Source of the DNA: Lineus longissimus
Taxonomy: Eukaryota > Nemertea > Pilidiophora > Heteronemertea > Lineidae
Length of the DNA: 64,000 bases
NCBI RefSeq assembly: GCF_910592395.1
Contig: NC_088314.1
Coordinates: 10,914,001 to 10,978,000 of the forward strand
Direction of reading: 5' to 3'
Shown here piece by piece: positions 36,374-51,300 of this stretch. The notes under the pieces are model-generated. The model was not told the DNA's origin. It did not search any database and worked only from the letters and a program-made list of their open reading frames with translations. The position numbers and the translations under genes were made by a program. How positions within the stretch are numbered: the first letter of the stretch is position 1; every line of letters starts with the position of its first letter.

Positions 36374-39300
36374 CGTCGTCCGTTAGCAGGGCACGTTTCG
36401 TAACTGTTAGAGCTATTGAGTTGAAACTTGGTACACATGTACCCTTATGTAATGACACCTGGGAGACCAAGTTTCGGTCCGATTCGTTTCATGGTTTGGC
36501 CACCAGGGGGCCAAACGTTAAAAGTGAAAATATGCAATATCTCCCTTAATAGTAGTCGGGAAATTTTGAAAAAAATATGGTAGGTACTTCTAGCAAAGGT
36601 GCATCATATATCCTCCGGGTTTTTGATTTGACCTCCTTTTCAAGGTCACAGAGGTCAAATGGTGTAAATTGGCCGTTAGGATGTAATGATGGCACGTTTC
36701 TAAACTGCAATGACTATTGATACCAAATTTGGTACACATTTACCCCTTAGTCAGGTGATCTCAGGGACCGAAGTTTGGTCCAATATGATTCACCACTTGA
36801 CCACCAGGGGGCAAAATCCAAAAACCTTAAAAATGTGATTATTCCTTAACTTCTTGCCCGATTGCCACCAATTTGATATCATGGGTACATCTAACCACCA
36901 TACAGTATATGTCACACAGGTTTTTAATTTGACCTTCTTGTCAAGGTCACAGAGGTCAAATGGCGTAAATTCGCCGTCGGGCCGTAACTATGGCACGTTT
37001 CTTAACTGCAATGACTATTGATCACAAATTAAGTACACATGTACCCCTTGGTCAGGTGATCTCAGGTACCGAAGTTTGGTGCGATCTGATTTGCCGTTTG
37101 GCCTCCAGGGAGGGGGCCAAATCCTAAATTCTTCAAAATGCCATTATTCCTAGTAATGACTTGCCCGATTGGCACCAATTTTATATCATAGGTACATCTA
37201 ATTCTAACAACCATTCAATGTGTCACCCGGGTCTTCTTTGATTTGACCTACTTTTCAAGGTCACAGAGGTCGAATGTACTGTAAATTGGCCATTTTGGGG
37301 AAATTGTAATTGCTTGGACCTACATCAAACCTAACACTACATGACACAAGACCATGCTCTTTATCCATCTTTCCTCCACATGAGGTGAGCACAATGGCCC
37401 TGGCCATTTCATTTTTATCATTGTACAATATCATATCACTCTCAGATGCCGAATTCTCTGAACATTATTTCAACTTCACCTCATACACATTCTCAATGTC
37501 AAACACCTTCACCATCACACACACCATTACAACACATCCATTATAAAATTATCCAGCTCAACGTTCCTACATATCAAAAGAGGGGAGGTTTGCGATGGCT
37601 ATCGACATTGCTCTAGTTGACTATGTTACTATGTCTCATCTGCAAGTGTTTCCACAGCTCATTTTATTCATGCACAATATTACTCACTGTTATTGGTCGT
37701 CGCGAGAGCAGACCCTTATTGTCAGGTTCTGTCATTATGTTTGTGGCAGCATGTGCCTAGCAACCATGCCTAGCAACGGGCATTTTACACTAAAAAATAT
37801 CTTTAAAATCATTTATTTAAAAATTTGGTTCCGAGGAATTGTTTGCAGTACATTCAGCCTCTTTGTCACCAATTTTGAGACAAATCGGAGTAAAAGTGTA
37901 GACGCTGAATCGATTTGTTTCAGGTCCGTTTAGCTAAATGGCGAGATTGACTATGAATGAAGATAGTTTTAGCCCTAGGATGCTCGGCAGTTGTTGAATT
38001 GAAATGCAAATTGCGTTGCCAGTATTTGTCCTATTGTAATAAAACTTAAGTTTTCATTAAAGTTCGTTATCTTGTTCATTAAGTCCTTCGTCTCATGTAA
38101 AATGCGAATTGAATAAAATTATTAATTGGGAGCTCAAAATTGATGAGCGTGTATACGTAGCATGCAGGAATGTTGTGCTGGCCAACGAGCAGTATGGTGA
38201 GTTTCTTCACAAAGCTACGTGTCTTTATCGATGATGTATGAAGAAACTACGAAGACCCAATGTAAGCAGTAATCTAATCTGTAATACTCTCAAATTTCAA
38301 CGAAATCAATCAAGTATTTGCCGAGAAATTAGAAATTACGCACAACTTTACAGGATCGCGTCAGCCATAATAATGACATTAATGTACATGCAAATGAGGA
38401 CTGTCACTTGCTCGTCAATACCGAGCAGCTAATCACGTGGGCATAATTATGATAATAAGGTACAGCGGTGGAAAATTCAAATTCAAATTCAAATTCTTTA
38501 TTACTCTAAAACGCTAAATAGTCTGGTTCTCTGACCTCGATCTCCGGGCTTTTGGTAGGGTTAAGGAACGGGTCAGGTAACAACAACCGTCTACAAATAA
38601 CACGGCAGAAAAGAGGAGTGTTATTTTTAGATTCAGCCATTGTTGTAATTTCCCGAGCCAATTATCGTTTTACGGTCGAATTGAGCGCTGTATCTGTCCT
38701 AGGATTATGCCTATTATTGAGCACATCATTCTACACTGTAGAAATACCGGAATTACTCTTAAAATGCGCGATTACGGTTATTTTATGTTTCAGACAAAGG
38801 GGTTTCCCCATATAATGACGTCACTTTTAGCGATATTGTCATTTTCGCAAAAGTACGATTTGGGACGCTAAACCTTGACCGATTGCGTTGGTTTTTGCAG
38901 GATAGGTTGTTTATAATATTAAAAAAAATTAGGCATAAGAATTTTTGTGGAAATGGTGGTTTAAGCTATTGTTCTATTTATAGATTTTTGTTATTGCCTG
39001 ACCTACGACAGCGAGAGTGAGGTCAGGAGCCCAGACTATAAAACGCCCACTAGGGGCCAACGGTTACATAAAATAATTACAAAATATACAATATAAAGTT
39101 ACAGGGTATACAAAATAAGATCACAAATATTTAAAGACAAAAACATAATAATGGAAATCAGGACAATATAGAGTTACGCAGTTTAAAGAACTCGTTGATA
39201 ATCGCAGCAGAGGGAGGTGAAGGATTTTTTTAGAAAAATTGTAGTCAGATCCGACAGAGACAGAAAATGGAGATCACTTTATTACAACTGCAATGAGTTT

Positions 39301-42300
39301 TGCTGTTTTGACGCATATTTAGGGCACACCGCAAGGAAGTGAAAATCATCCTCAACCTCCCCTGACTTGCAAACCTCACACTTTCTTAGACTACAGTGTC
39401 TCCCAGTTTTGATTCTTAGACAATGGGCTTCCAGCATTAATTTTGTGATACAAGCCCTGTGTTTCACTGATTTAATATCATTTAAATATGTTTGAAGTTC
39501 AAATGAAAACATAAGATTACTATACATCGAGTTTTTTATTTGTTGCGATTTCACCAAAAATTTCATGTTGACAAATATCTCTAATCGTTTACTGGGCATT
39601 AGAGTATAATATTTTCCAGTTATCCACATTAATATTCATTTGATCAAGCCATAGGTACCCCAAACCGGAGGAATTAAGAACAACATTTCCAAACTTTGGG
39701 GACGTTCTGGCATCGCGTTGATGAAAGGTGTGGTGGATAAGAAGCAGTCACCCCTTCGATCTGCCTGATTAACTACATAAGTAGTAAACACAAGCCTATA
39801 GGCGAATATGGGTCGTCGCGTTGACGACCCATATTCGCCTATAGGCTTGTGTTTACTACTTATGTAGTTAATCAGGCAGATCGAAGGGGTGACTGCTTCT
39901 TATCCACCACACCTTTCATTTGGCTGATCAACTACAACTGTTTAGCCTATGCTCTGTCGGGGGAGTCCATACATCCTTTGGCTGTTTAGTAACGAGGAAT
40001 CACAAACAACTTCAGTTCTACTAAATAATCCGTGTATTAAACTTCATCAAGGAACAATATATTTGCAGTCAACGCTGATACATTCACGGAGCACGAGAGG
40101 TCAGAACACTTCAGAATTTACTTTTACACTAAACTACTTCTAACTAAGATTTCATCATTTATGCTAAGCGTGGGTGTGAGTAGGAGGGGCTCGGAGAGAC
40201 CAGGCCCTGTTAGGACCACCAAGAGTTTACAATCGTACAAATATTTCTTAAGATAAAGCAGGTTACTTATTTCTGAGAACGGAAGTCATCCGCCCACGCA
40301 AGATGCGGCAATGGGTCAGTCAAAGGCATTCTTTTTGATCTGCCGCCAGGCCTAGCAACACAATAACCTTGGAATAAGCATGTCTTTCATTACTATAACA
40401 ATATACAGATATCCTCTCCACCCAGGCACAATAAACTTCAGATCCTGGACCCTTCCTTAAACTGTCAGATCTAATTAGGCTCACTTTACTTGAGCGTACT
40501 CAATCGTTCTCACGGATCCCCGGAAGTGAAGACTTTCCTGTTCATTTATAAAACATAAACTTTATATACCAATATTAATCAATCTAAATTCAAACTAAAT
40601 CTAAAAACAATAACATAATCATCATGAAGTCCATTTCGGCAGCCACAGCCTAATTAGTTAGGCCGAGAAATGTTGCATCCAGTTGAAAATCATTTTTGAA
40701 TTAAGAGTCATCAATGGCGTCAATGTTTTCGTAAAAATTTTGCTGATTCATGAGGAAAAATTCATAATTCCTGCATTGTTTTTGCACACCAACTCTTTGA
40801 CACACTCAAAAGGTGAAAAAGACAATAGTTACTCTGAGGCACTTTCCCAGTGAATTTTATTTTCACATGGGTTTGGGTTGAGGGCTTTTTCCATAATGCA
40901 AGTTTGGGCATGGGAGGAACAATGCCCTTTTGATCCGGCGTCAGCAATGTCGCATATTAGTTCTATGTTTAACAAGTGGATATGGAGGGAGCCAGCATTC
41001 CCCAGCCCATGTGAAAACACGTGAAGAGAAGATAGTGAAGAATATGTGGAATGTAGATGGTTTTTTCAATTGATTAGTTCATGGATATTTTCGTGTGTAG
41101 GAATGGGGGAGTGTTCGGAGTATTGGGAAAGAGAGAGGAAAGTATTGGGAAGGTGGAATGAGGAAATAAAATGAGTTAAAGAGATGTTGTGCATTATTGG
41201 ACGCTGTGAACATATGCCTGATTTCCCCAATACCTATTATGTCACGAGAGCAATGGGAACAAGTGATGCCGCTTGTGGTGAGGTAAGAACAATAAGCTAG
41301 TGAACAAAGGAACATCAAGCCCACCCCAGTGCAACTTGTAAATGCCCAGGCAACAAAAACAGAGCCCAAAGGGACGGTGTACAAGATATACTGTTCCTGT
41401 GTTGCTTCGTACTTTGGAGAAACAAAAAGGCCACTTTAGGTCAGCATAAATGAGCACAAAACATCTGTGGAGAATTGTGACATGAAATCAGCTATATCTG
41501 AATACTTGACACACTTAAAACCCTGACCAGAAAAATCCTCTGGAACTCAGTTGAGCTGAAAGGGTGGATGTCGTCTTGGGTGCCGACAAATTGTACCCAG
41601 GTTCGAGATCGACTGGACAATAAGCACCCTGGGTGCCATTACACTAGACAAACAGCACCCAGCTTCTTCTTCTACACTTCTCTATAGCTACAACCGAGGT
41701 TGGCCCCACGCTCACGGAGGTCACGTGTCACGATAACCATCAGCTTTAGCATACCGACGCAGCCATATCGACTGATTGTCAAGAAAAATACGCAGCAAAT
41801 CCATTCATTTTGTCATCACACAATTTTTCATTCTCTGAATATTTCCCTCCTACATACCTTTTCTGAATAAATCATCCGAAATGTGCTTTCAAAGACCTAT
41901 AGGCCTAAACGCGTTTTTTTCTGTTTATCTGTTCTTTTTATTTCGCGCACTGCTAATGCCGCAAGTACCACGGCGCGAGATAAAACGAGATTGCAAGAAA
42001 CGTCCTCATCCCTAAGATCCGTAAGCCAGGCAAAAAGAAGCTAAGTGCTGTTTGTCTAGTGTAATGGCACCCAGGGTGCTTATTGTCCAGTCGATCTCGA
42101 ACCTGGGTACCATTTGTCGGCACCCAGGACGACATCCACCCTTTCAGCCTCAGTTGAAAGGATTTGTTAAAGTGTGGAGAACATTAGAGTTAGAAGAATG
42201 CATGAAGCAATTCAAATAAGGAAGATTAGACCCAAGCTCAATAGGGATCAAGGTCTGTTTCTGCCTAATGGCATACTACCGGATTATTCAATCAGACAAT

Positions 42301-45300
42301 TAGTTTTCCTGCACATACATATCATACTAATTACACCAGAAAATGCCTTTAAGAACGCAAGACGAAACGTTGTGTGGACTGCAAAAGACACACAGAATTA
42401 AATCCATGGAACTTTTGAACTTTATCAGACACACTGAAAATATGGCACTAAAGGACCTCATATCTTCCTGAATTGTCAATGGCACCAATTTACCATACTG
42501 AACTTCCAGTGGCATTGCCTCCACTACCCCTGCCCTTACCACTGAAGAAATACGTGTCATTTTTAGCTCACATGGGCGAGCTTATGTCGTCACGTCTTGT
42601 CCGTCGTCCGTCGGTATTGTCGAGGGTTCGTCCGTCTGTCCGTCCGTCGTCTGTCAATAATAGGGGCACGTTTGCTCACTATTGAGTGTAGAAAGTTGAA
42701 ACTTGGTGTGAGGATGCCTCACGACAACGTGACTAGACACAAAAAAAAATTCATTGCCATTTGACCAACTTTCTGTGCTCCAGGCGGCCATCTTCGAAAA
42801 CCTTATTTTGTATATATCTCATGAACGCTGATAGCTAGAACAATGAAATTTTTACTGTCAATACTTATGATGAGACTTCATGACATAATATAGGGTTTTT
42901 TGGTTTGACCTACTTTTGAAGCTCACGGAGGTTAAACTCTTAAATTTCAGCGAAGGTAGCATGTTTCGTCATTGATTGTCCTAGACTCTTCAAATTTGAT
43001 GTGTAGACACCTATTGGGCATCTGTAAATATTAACAAAAACTCAGGTCAATGTGACCTACTTTTCAGGTGTAAGTAGGTCAAGTTTTAAAACTCAATGTC
43101 AGTTATATAAAGAAACCTTCACTTTGTGATCCTCAAAGGTGCATCATTGATCAATATGATCAAAATTGACATGGAGCGTATAACATTTTGGCCTTGACCT
43201 AGTTTCCAAGGTCAGAAAGGTCAAACTAGAATTCCGCTGTAGTTGATACATGTTATTGTTACTACTATTTGTCTGAGATTCTTCAAATTTTATATATGGA
43301 GGCACCTTTTGGGCACCTGTACAAATTGACCTAATTTCGGTCAATTGTGACCTAGTTTATCAAGTTCACAGAGGTCAGACTCTAAAATTGTCCTTGACAG
43401 GGCCACATTTTGTCATATCTAAAAGTCAAGTTAACCTCCATGTGTCATTTCATCGTCAACAAAATGATTCCCATGTGAGCACAATGTCCCCAGGACATTT
43501 CATTCTTATGTCATGGACCTCACCCAAATTTGATTCTGCCGTAATGTACACTCCCTGTATACGATATATAAACCAGCATGTAGTGAACCCATTTTTCAAT
43601 CACACAGACCTCACTTTCCATGGCCACTGCGCTGCTAATAAGAACTGGATATTAAAATAACTTTAAATGGTTGGCCACTGCACAAGCTAGACACTGCACA
43701 AGTTTCACCTCAAAGTAAATGTTACACTTGCCAAGATATCAGACCGCTGATTGACCATTAGCGATGGTCAGTGGTATCACGCTAACGTGTTACCACTGTG
43801 TGTACAGTGATGCCGTTTATGAGTGAGTTATAGCCGATCAACTTCGTTTGAATTAGATTGTATACAAATGCATGCTGTACTTTTTGTCAAGGGATTGACG
43901 CTCGTTGTCAATACATTGACGGTCAAGACACATTTTATGAGCTCATTGTTTTTTGTTTTAGCCAAGCGATTCCGGAAGGTGGCCAGGTTGAAGCCCCATG
44001 CTCCCTGTATATGAAGGAACTACAACAGTTCATTGCCAGAGTTCAGCAAACATACTTAGCTCAGTTCCAGTGCGGAGACTTTATAATGGACAGGTAAGCT
44101 TGACAGAATGTTTTCAATATCGGACACACACACAACTGCAGTAATACCTTCCGCTGTCTATTACTTGGAACAAACTGCTGCTGCTTCGGCAAGGTGACCA
44201 GATTGCAATAGCATTCCGCGAAGATGACGTCACTGCAGCTGCTGCCCTCTATTTCCCCATCGCTGAATTACAGGCAATGTCTGACAAACATGCGGTTTTG
44301 TAATGGATTCAGGCTTTCTAACTAGGGCAGTTAGATTCAATCTGGCACATGTCCGAGTGTTGGAAATACCACATAATTGTTCTGAATATTTCTCTCTCTG
44401 ACTCTATGGTATCATTCATGCTAAAAACAATGCAGGGTCAAAGATAATTGACTTTGACATAAGCTCAAATGCGTAGAGAAGTGTCGGTGTCCGACTGTCA
44501 CGTGACTAAAACGTCATCAATATCTTATGCAAATGACCTTGTGAGCTATAAATAGTAACTTCGCGGGATGCTATTGTTCTGATTTTGAGGCATTTTTGCC
44601 ATCTGTGTTTCCCCACCTATCTACCTGTTAGTGTTACTCCTACACATTGCCAATGTGGTATTCAAAGCCATTATTGTACTACTGGAAACACTTATCAAGG
44701 ATAAATTTCGGCATTTAAGGTGAAGAAAATATATTAACATCACTTTCTTATCCACAGTTTTATCAGTGCCGAATAATGTTTCATGAACTGTTTGCTATTT
44801 TCAAAATTTGTTTATATTCCCGACCAATTTTAAAAACAATATTTTCTCAATGAAAGGGAAAAGCTTTCTAGGCGAGAAAAACTTCTGCACCGGTTAAAAA
44901 AACCCACCTGGATAATATTGTTTTGCACATTTCCTCAGTTTATATGTGTATTACTGAACAAATATGGATCGATTTACTCTTATCTATCGGTACGTTCTAC
45001 TGAGGCAATTTCTCACACATGGGTGGTCGGATTGGTTTTATGTTACTGTGGCATTGTGTGTGGGGGCTGCTTAAGTGCTTAACAATTCTTGGCGCGATCG
45101 GATGTGATGTTGTTTCCGGTAACAGGGTGGGGCCAAAATGAAGGATTGGCCACAGGATGCCGTGTGCTGGAGGTAACTAGCAGTCCCTGCGAGGTAACAG
45201 AAATGTGGTTTCGTCATGAGAGACTCTTCAGATACAAGTGGCGATAGAAAAATATGGATGGATGTACAGAGATTTCCTGAAGAGCAGATCACAAGGAGTA

Positions 45301-48300
45301 CATTTTTCCCCTTGATTAACCTATTTTAGGTCAAGAGCGGTCTGAGCTAGTTGGCTAGTGTGGGTTTCAGTGTTAAAAATTTAAGTAGTGTCATAACCTA
45401 AGAGGTTGAAACAGCTGGACAGTCAAAAGAGTATACATGAATTCAGTTATTCTGTTTGGAGAAGCTGGAATCTATTTTTGTATGAAAAACCAACATACAG
45501 TACAACCTCTCTATTGCGGACACCCATGGGACTGGGCCCAGGTGTCCGCTATAGAGAGGTTATGCCAAGTCGTCGATAGGTGGATTTGAAGTTCCCGCTT
45601 TGCCGGTCTTGGTTTTCTGTGTCGACATCTAGCGTAGAAACTTTAAACCTGTTGGCTGATTGGTATTTGCTTGTGATGTTGCGTTGAATGACGTGAGCTA
45701 CTTTGGAACTCAGAGAGTGAATAATCTCTCTAGTAAAAGGTGCCCCTTTTATTGCAAAATCTCTATGACATGTCATAATGTGTGAAAAAACACCATAATT
45801 TCTGTCCATCAGCCACCTTTGATTAATAATAAATTTTTTCTACTCCGCATATTCGCCGCAACACTGACAAAACCGTGTGGATTTATGAGTGTCCGTTGAC
45901 ACAACAGACCTATGTGATTAGTTAAAAAGATAAGTAAACAAATGCCGCGGCTTAATTAGGATACAAAAACACAATGCAATGGGGTAATTACGTTGATTAA
46001 TTATGCAAATATCTCACCTGTCAGGCCTACTTGACTCTCCAAGTGCACACGGGAAACCATTGTTTTTGCTACTGTCCGTAATTGGGAGGGAATTGGACCA
46101 ATAATTGGTCGTCGCCCTGTCCGCAATTCGGAGTAGAGAGGTGTCCGCCGTACAGAGGTTTTTGTTATTGGAAATGACTTAGAAAAAATCGAGACTGGCC
46201 GGACGTGTCCGTAATGTAGAGGTGTCGGTCTACTGTATATCATGGCCAGTTGTCCCTTTAAGGTAGAATTTTTAGCTCATCCTGGCATTCGTTCGTTAGC
46301 GTTTTGTGACCACTGGGGCTAGATCGCTGAAACTTGGCATGATGGTAGCTTTGGGCAATATGCGGATGTATTTTTAGCTCAACAGAGTCAACTGAGCTAG
46401 TCAAATACTTTTCTCCTGGATGGAGAAAAGTAAGTAGGGTAATGTGCCTTGCTCAAGGGCACGAAGACGAAACAGCGGTGACCCTTCCAAGAATTGAACC
46501 CATGACCTCCTGACTAAGAGCCTGGTGCTCTAACCACTATGCCACTAATCTTCCCAAATGGCTCAAAATCACCCAGACTCTACTCATTGGGTAAACCTCC
46601 ACTGAGAATATTTGCTTTAACTTCGTTAAACATGTCATGAGTGCTGAAATCAACCATTTCTGAGATTGTTTTTCTGTGTCTCAAGTCACCGCTGTAGAAA
46701 TGTACAGTAAACGCATGAAGAGATACACGCACAGTGTAGTAAATGTACACACGAATATAAACAAACCTGCTAAAATATCATCAAAGGTAGTGAATCTATA
46801 TTTCTTGCAACTTATGCAAATCCCTTGTAATTACGACAAACCTTTTATTTTAAGTAATACAGACATTATTGTCCCCCGATGTGAAGACAGCAAGGGGACT
46901 TTGAAATAATTGAAAACCTTTTAGGTCTTTATCAGGGCTACAAAATGGTATTTACAAACTTTTCATGCAAGAACAAATGTTGGGGGTAAAAACGTGTTAT
47001 TTCATTAGAAAACACAAAATTTTGACAACATTTCCAAAAAATAATTGATTTGTTATTTATTTGAAATAAAATCATGTGGGAATCATTTCAAGTATTTATT
47101 TTCATATTTCCCTGCCAAAATATTGGTTTTTGCCCTCAGAATTGCACTAGAAGGGTCTTTTACTCTTTATAGCTGACCCTGAAAATGGGTCAATTCTACA
47201 GTAGAACCTCCCTTAGCGGACACCTCTCCCAGGCGGACACCTCTGCATTACGGACACGTTCGGCCAGTCCCGATTTTTTTCTAAGTCATTTCCAATAACA
47301 AAAACCTCTGTACGGCGGACACCTCTCTACTCCGAATTGCAGACAGGGCGACGACCAATTATTGGTCCAATTCCCTCCCAATTACGGACAGTAGGCAAAA
47401 ACAATGGTTTCCCACGTGCACTTGGAGAGTCAAGTAGGCCCGACAGGTGTGATATTTGCGTAATTAATCAACGTAATTACCCCATTGCATTGTGTTTTTG
47501 TATCCTGATTACGCCGCGGCATTTGTTTACTCATCTTTTCAACTAATCACATAGGCCTATTGTGTCAACGGACACTCATAAATCCATGCGGTTTTGTCAG
47601 TGTTGCGACGAATATGCGTTAGTAGAGAAATTAGAAAACATTAATTATTAATCAAAGGCCAGATGGACAGAAATTATGGTGTTTTTTCACACATTATGAC
47701 ATGTCGAGGAGATTTTGCAATAAAAGGGGCACCTTTTACTAGAGAGATTATTCACTCTCTGAGTTCCAAAGTAGCTCACGTCATTCAACGCAACATCACA
47801 AGCAAATACCGATCAGCCAACAGGTTTAAAGTTTCTACGCAAGATGTCGACACAGAGAAAACCAAGACCTGCAAGGCGGGAACTTCAAATCCACCTATCG
47901 GACAATTTGGCATAACCTCTTTATTGCGGACACCTCACTATTGCTGACACCTGGGCCCAGTCCCATGGGTGTCCACAATAGAGAGGTTGTACTGTATATC
48001 AAAACACTGACTTCGACGTGATTTTCACAGATTCCTATTGAAGCATGCTCTATGAAGGTCATTTTGAAGCGGGAGTTTACCACGATGACGATACATAGGG
48101 TTTATACTAAAACGTGGAATAGGTTGTTTTGCTGGAACGAAATTACCGAGGGGTGTCGGCGATGCACTAATGCACGATCATGGGCAATCTCAGCCATTTT
48201 TAAAATGCGCAAATCTGTGATCATGGGCAATCTCAGTCAGTCTGATCTGATTCTCCACTTGTCCACCAGGGGGCCAGAACTAAAAAAGGTAATATCTCGC

Positions 48301-51300
48301 TTAATAGTGACTTGTTTTTGGCTCACCGTAGGGGAGTCTATACAACACCGCAGTGTCCGTCGTGGTCGTCGTCCGTCGTATCCTATTTCTAAAACAGTGG
48401 CACGTTTCTTAACCGCTAGAGCTATGGACTCAAAACTTTGTGCAATATCTTGCTTAATAGTGACTTGTTTTCAATTTTATTTTTATGGTAGGTACTCAGA
48501 GCAAGGATACATCACATATCCTACGGGTTTTTGATTTGACCTTATTTTCAAGGTCACAGAGGTCAAATGGTGTGAAATGGCCGTTTGTGTGTAACTATGG
48601 CACGTTTCTTAACCACTAAAGCTATGAACTTTAAACTTGGTACACATGACCCCCTAGGTCAGATGACCTGTGACACTGATTGTCGGTCCGGTCTGATACT
48701 TAACTTGGCCACCAGAGGGCCAAAACAAAACAATTGAATAGTGCCATATCTTGCTTATTACTGATTAGTTTTTGGTAAAAATTTTATGGTAGATACTGTT
48801 AGCAAGGTTACATCACATATGATACGGGTTTTTGATTTGACGTACTTGTCAAGGTAACAGAGGTCAAATGGCGTAAATTGGCCATTTGAGCGTAAGTGTG
48901 GCACGTTTGTTAACCCCTAAGGCTATGAACTTGAGACTTTGTACAAAGGACCCCCTAGGTCAGCTGGCCTCTGACCCTGAATTTCAGTCCAGTCTGATTC
49001 TCAACTTGGCCACCAGGGGGCCAAAAGTGAAAATCTAGAAAGTGTGATATATCTCGCTTATTAGTGATTAGTTTTCAATAACATTTTTATGGTAGGTTCT
49101 CCTAGCAAGGATACATCACATATCATATGAGTTTTTGATTTGACCTGCTTTTCAAGGTCACAGAGGTCAAATGGCATAAATTGGTCGTTTGAGTGTAACT
49201 ATTGCACGTTTCTTAACCACTAAAGCTATGAACTTGAAATTTGGTACACACGACTCCCTACGTCAATGACTCCCTACGTCATGTAACCTCGGACACTGAA
49301 TTTCGATCTGATCTGGTACTCAACTTGGTCACCAGGAGGCCAAAACTAAAATAGGTAAAAAGTGCAATATCTCGTTTATTAGTGACTTGTTTTTAGCTCA
49401 GCTGTCTAAGTCAGCCGAGCTTGTCAAATAAGTTGTTCAGTGGCATCCGTCTGTCCATCCATCCATCCATCCATCCATCCGTCCGTTAAACCCATGGTGC
49501 ACATTTTGTAACCGTAAGACCTAGAGACTTCAATTTTGCATTTCTGGATACTTCTGGTCAAACTCTACTTTCAAAACAAAATTTGTCGCCATTCGACCTA
49601 CTTCCTGTGAGCGAGAGTGCATGAAGGAAACTGGCCTATATCGGCCTAGGAGCAGCAGAATTAGTCGAAATATGCTCTAATATTAAGATAAAATTCTTGA
49701 AAATCTATTTTATTGAGAAAAAGTTCAAAATTTTAACAGGAGAGGGCGCTACCTGCCTTTTAATTATTTCTGCCGATTCAAATTCCCGCCCGATGACGTC
49801 AGCCATCAATGAAGTCTCCTATTTGCCAGTTCTCAAAACATGGCAGCTACACAACAAAAGCAGTAGCTCCAGGAATAAATCACTGTTCACTTCAGCTTCG
49901 TAATCGATTGTACCCCCACTTTATTGTGTTTTGTGTGGTGTTCCTATTCAATCAACGATGTAAGGCCTTATTATGTTGGTTTTAATTGAGAAGGTGCATT
50001 ATAAGCGGCGTACGAAATACCGAAGCGGAGACAAAATGGCGGCATGTTGTTTACGCTATGTGCAATAATCTTGGAGCTCAATGACACTCAAGTACCCAAT
50101 TTTCTGCTTAAAAAGTAGTCTGGTAGGCGATATTATCACTAGTTCGTTTCAGTGGTAGTCATAAGGTCTTTAGGGACTAAATTCAGAAATTAGTTCTTGA
50201 ATATTTGGCGACATTTCTGTGAAAACGATATCGGAAGTGCATGCTCTGTTCGCGATGACATTGCCGATGTATTTTGAAGTGGAGAATTCCCACAGTATGT
50301 GCAGTGAATCGGCATGATTCTGTTCGCCTATTATGTTTTAGTCCTATGATTCTTTCAAGAGTAAAAAGTAGACATTCTAAGCAATACAATAATGTCACTC
50401 CCATAAAAATTGATTGGAAATTGAGGGAGCTACGGCATTCTCTTCGGCAACTGGCAGCGCTGAAAAAATACATTGCATACTGTACAATACCAAATGGCAC
50501 ATTTGACAACGTAGGGAATCACCAGAAATGACGTCATCGCTGGTCTAAATAGAAAACTACGGTGGCGCAGTAGAGCACAAGAAAAGGTTTAGCATTAACT
50601 TCGTCATGCAAGCTTCAGCAACAAAACGATTTCTCATGAATGATTTATTTGATCATCATCAGCTTGTTTCCCCTGATAGATAAAAAAAATGATTTACAAT
50701 TTCCATCAAAGTTTTCTATTTTGTGTATAGTCACGTGTTATTTAACTGGCAAGGAGCCAAGCAGTTTTGAATATTCGCGGGAAAATACTTCGTACTTGTA
50801 AACGAGGCTATGACAATGAGTATCCTCATTCATGGCATAAACTTCATGTTTCGGTAAATATTTTCATACGATGATTTCACCCGAATTGTGGTCAGGATTG
50901 AGGAATGAACAGTGGCATAATTATGTCAACCAAAAACATTGGTACCGTAGTGAACGCAAAAGGATATCAAATACCATGGAGCATGCCATTTTCATGCATA
51001 ATGAACTAAACACCGGGAAGATATTAATGATATTAACTCAGCTGAGCGCCAGGCCCTTGGGCCTCTTGTTGATGATATTCTTATGGTACTTACTCCAAGC
51101 AACGATACATCACATGTCATACCGACTTTGGTTTGACCTATATACTATACATGTACAATGTTTCTTAAAGGCCAAGACTCCTGGTTTTATGATTGCATGA
51201 CATGTACAGATCCTCAAAGAGTAGACTTAAAGCAAGTTTGATCAAAATTGAAGCACCCAGTCCAGAGATAAAGCAAGATGAACTGTTTTGTTTACATGTT

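Noticed and set aside
36229-36549. Poly-Arg open frame of 106 codons at 36.2 kb
   Set aside because: The same microsatellite in the second E2 copy; the frame is not conserved in the first copy.
45549-45809. 86-codon open frame shared by the two pogo-like MITEs (also 47663-47947)
   Set aside because: Differences between the copies are all amino-acid changing or frame-changing, and the peptide matches no transposase domain I recognise; likely chance openness in a young repeat.
46435-46553. Possible tRNA-Lys gene on the minus strand
   Set aside because: A and B boxes are present, but no acceptor stem can be formed and a SINE-type tail follows.
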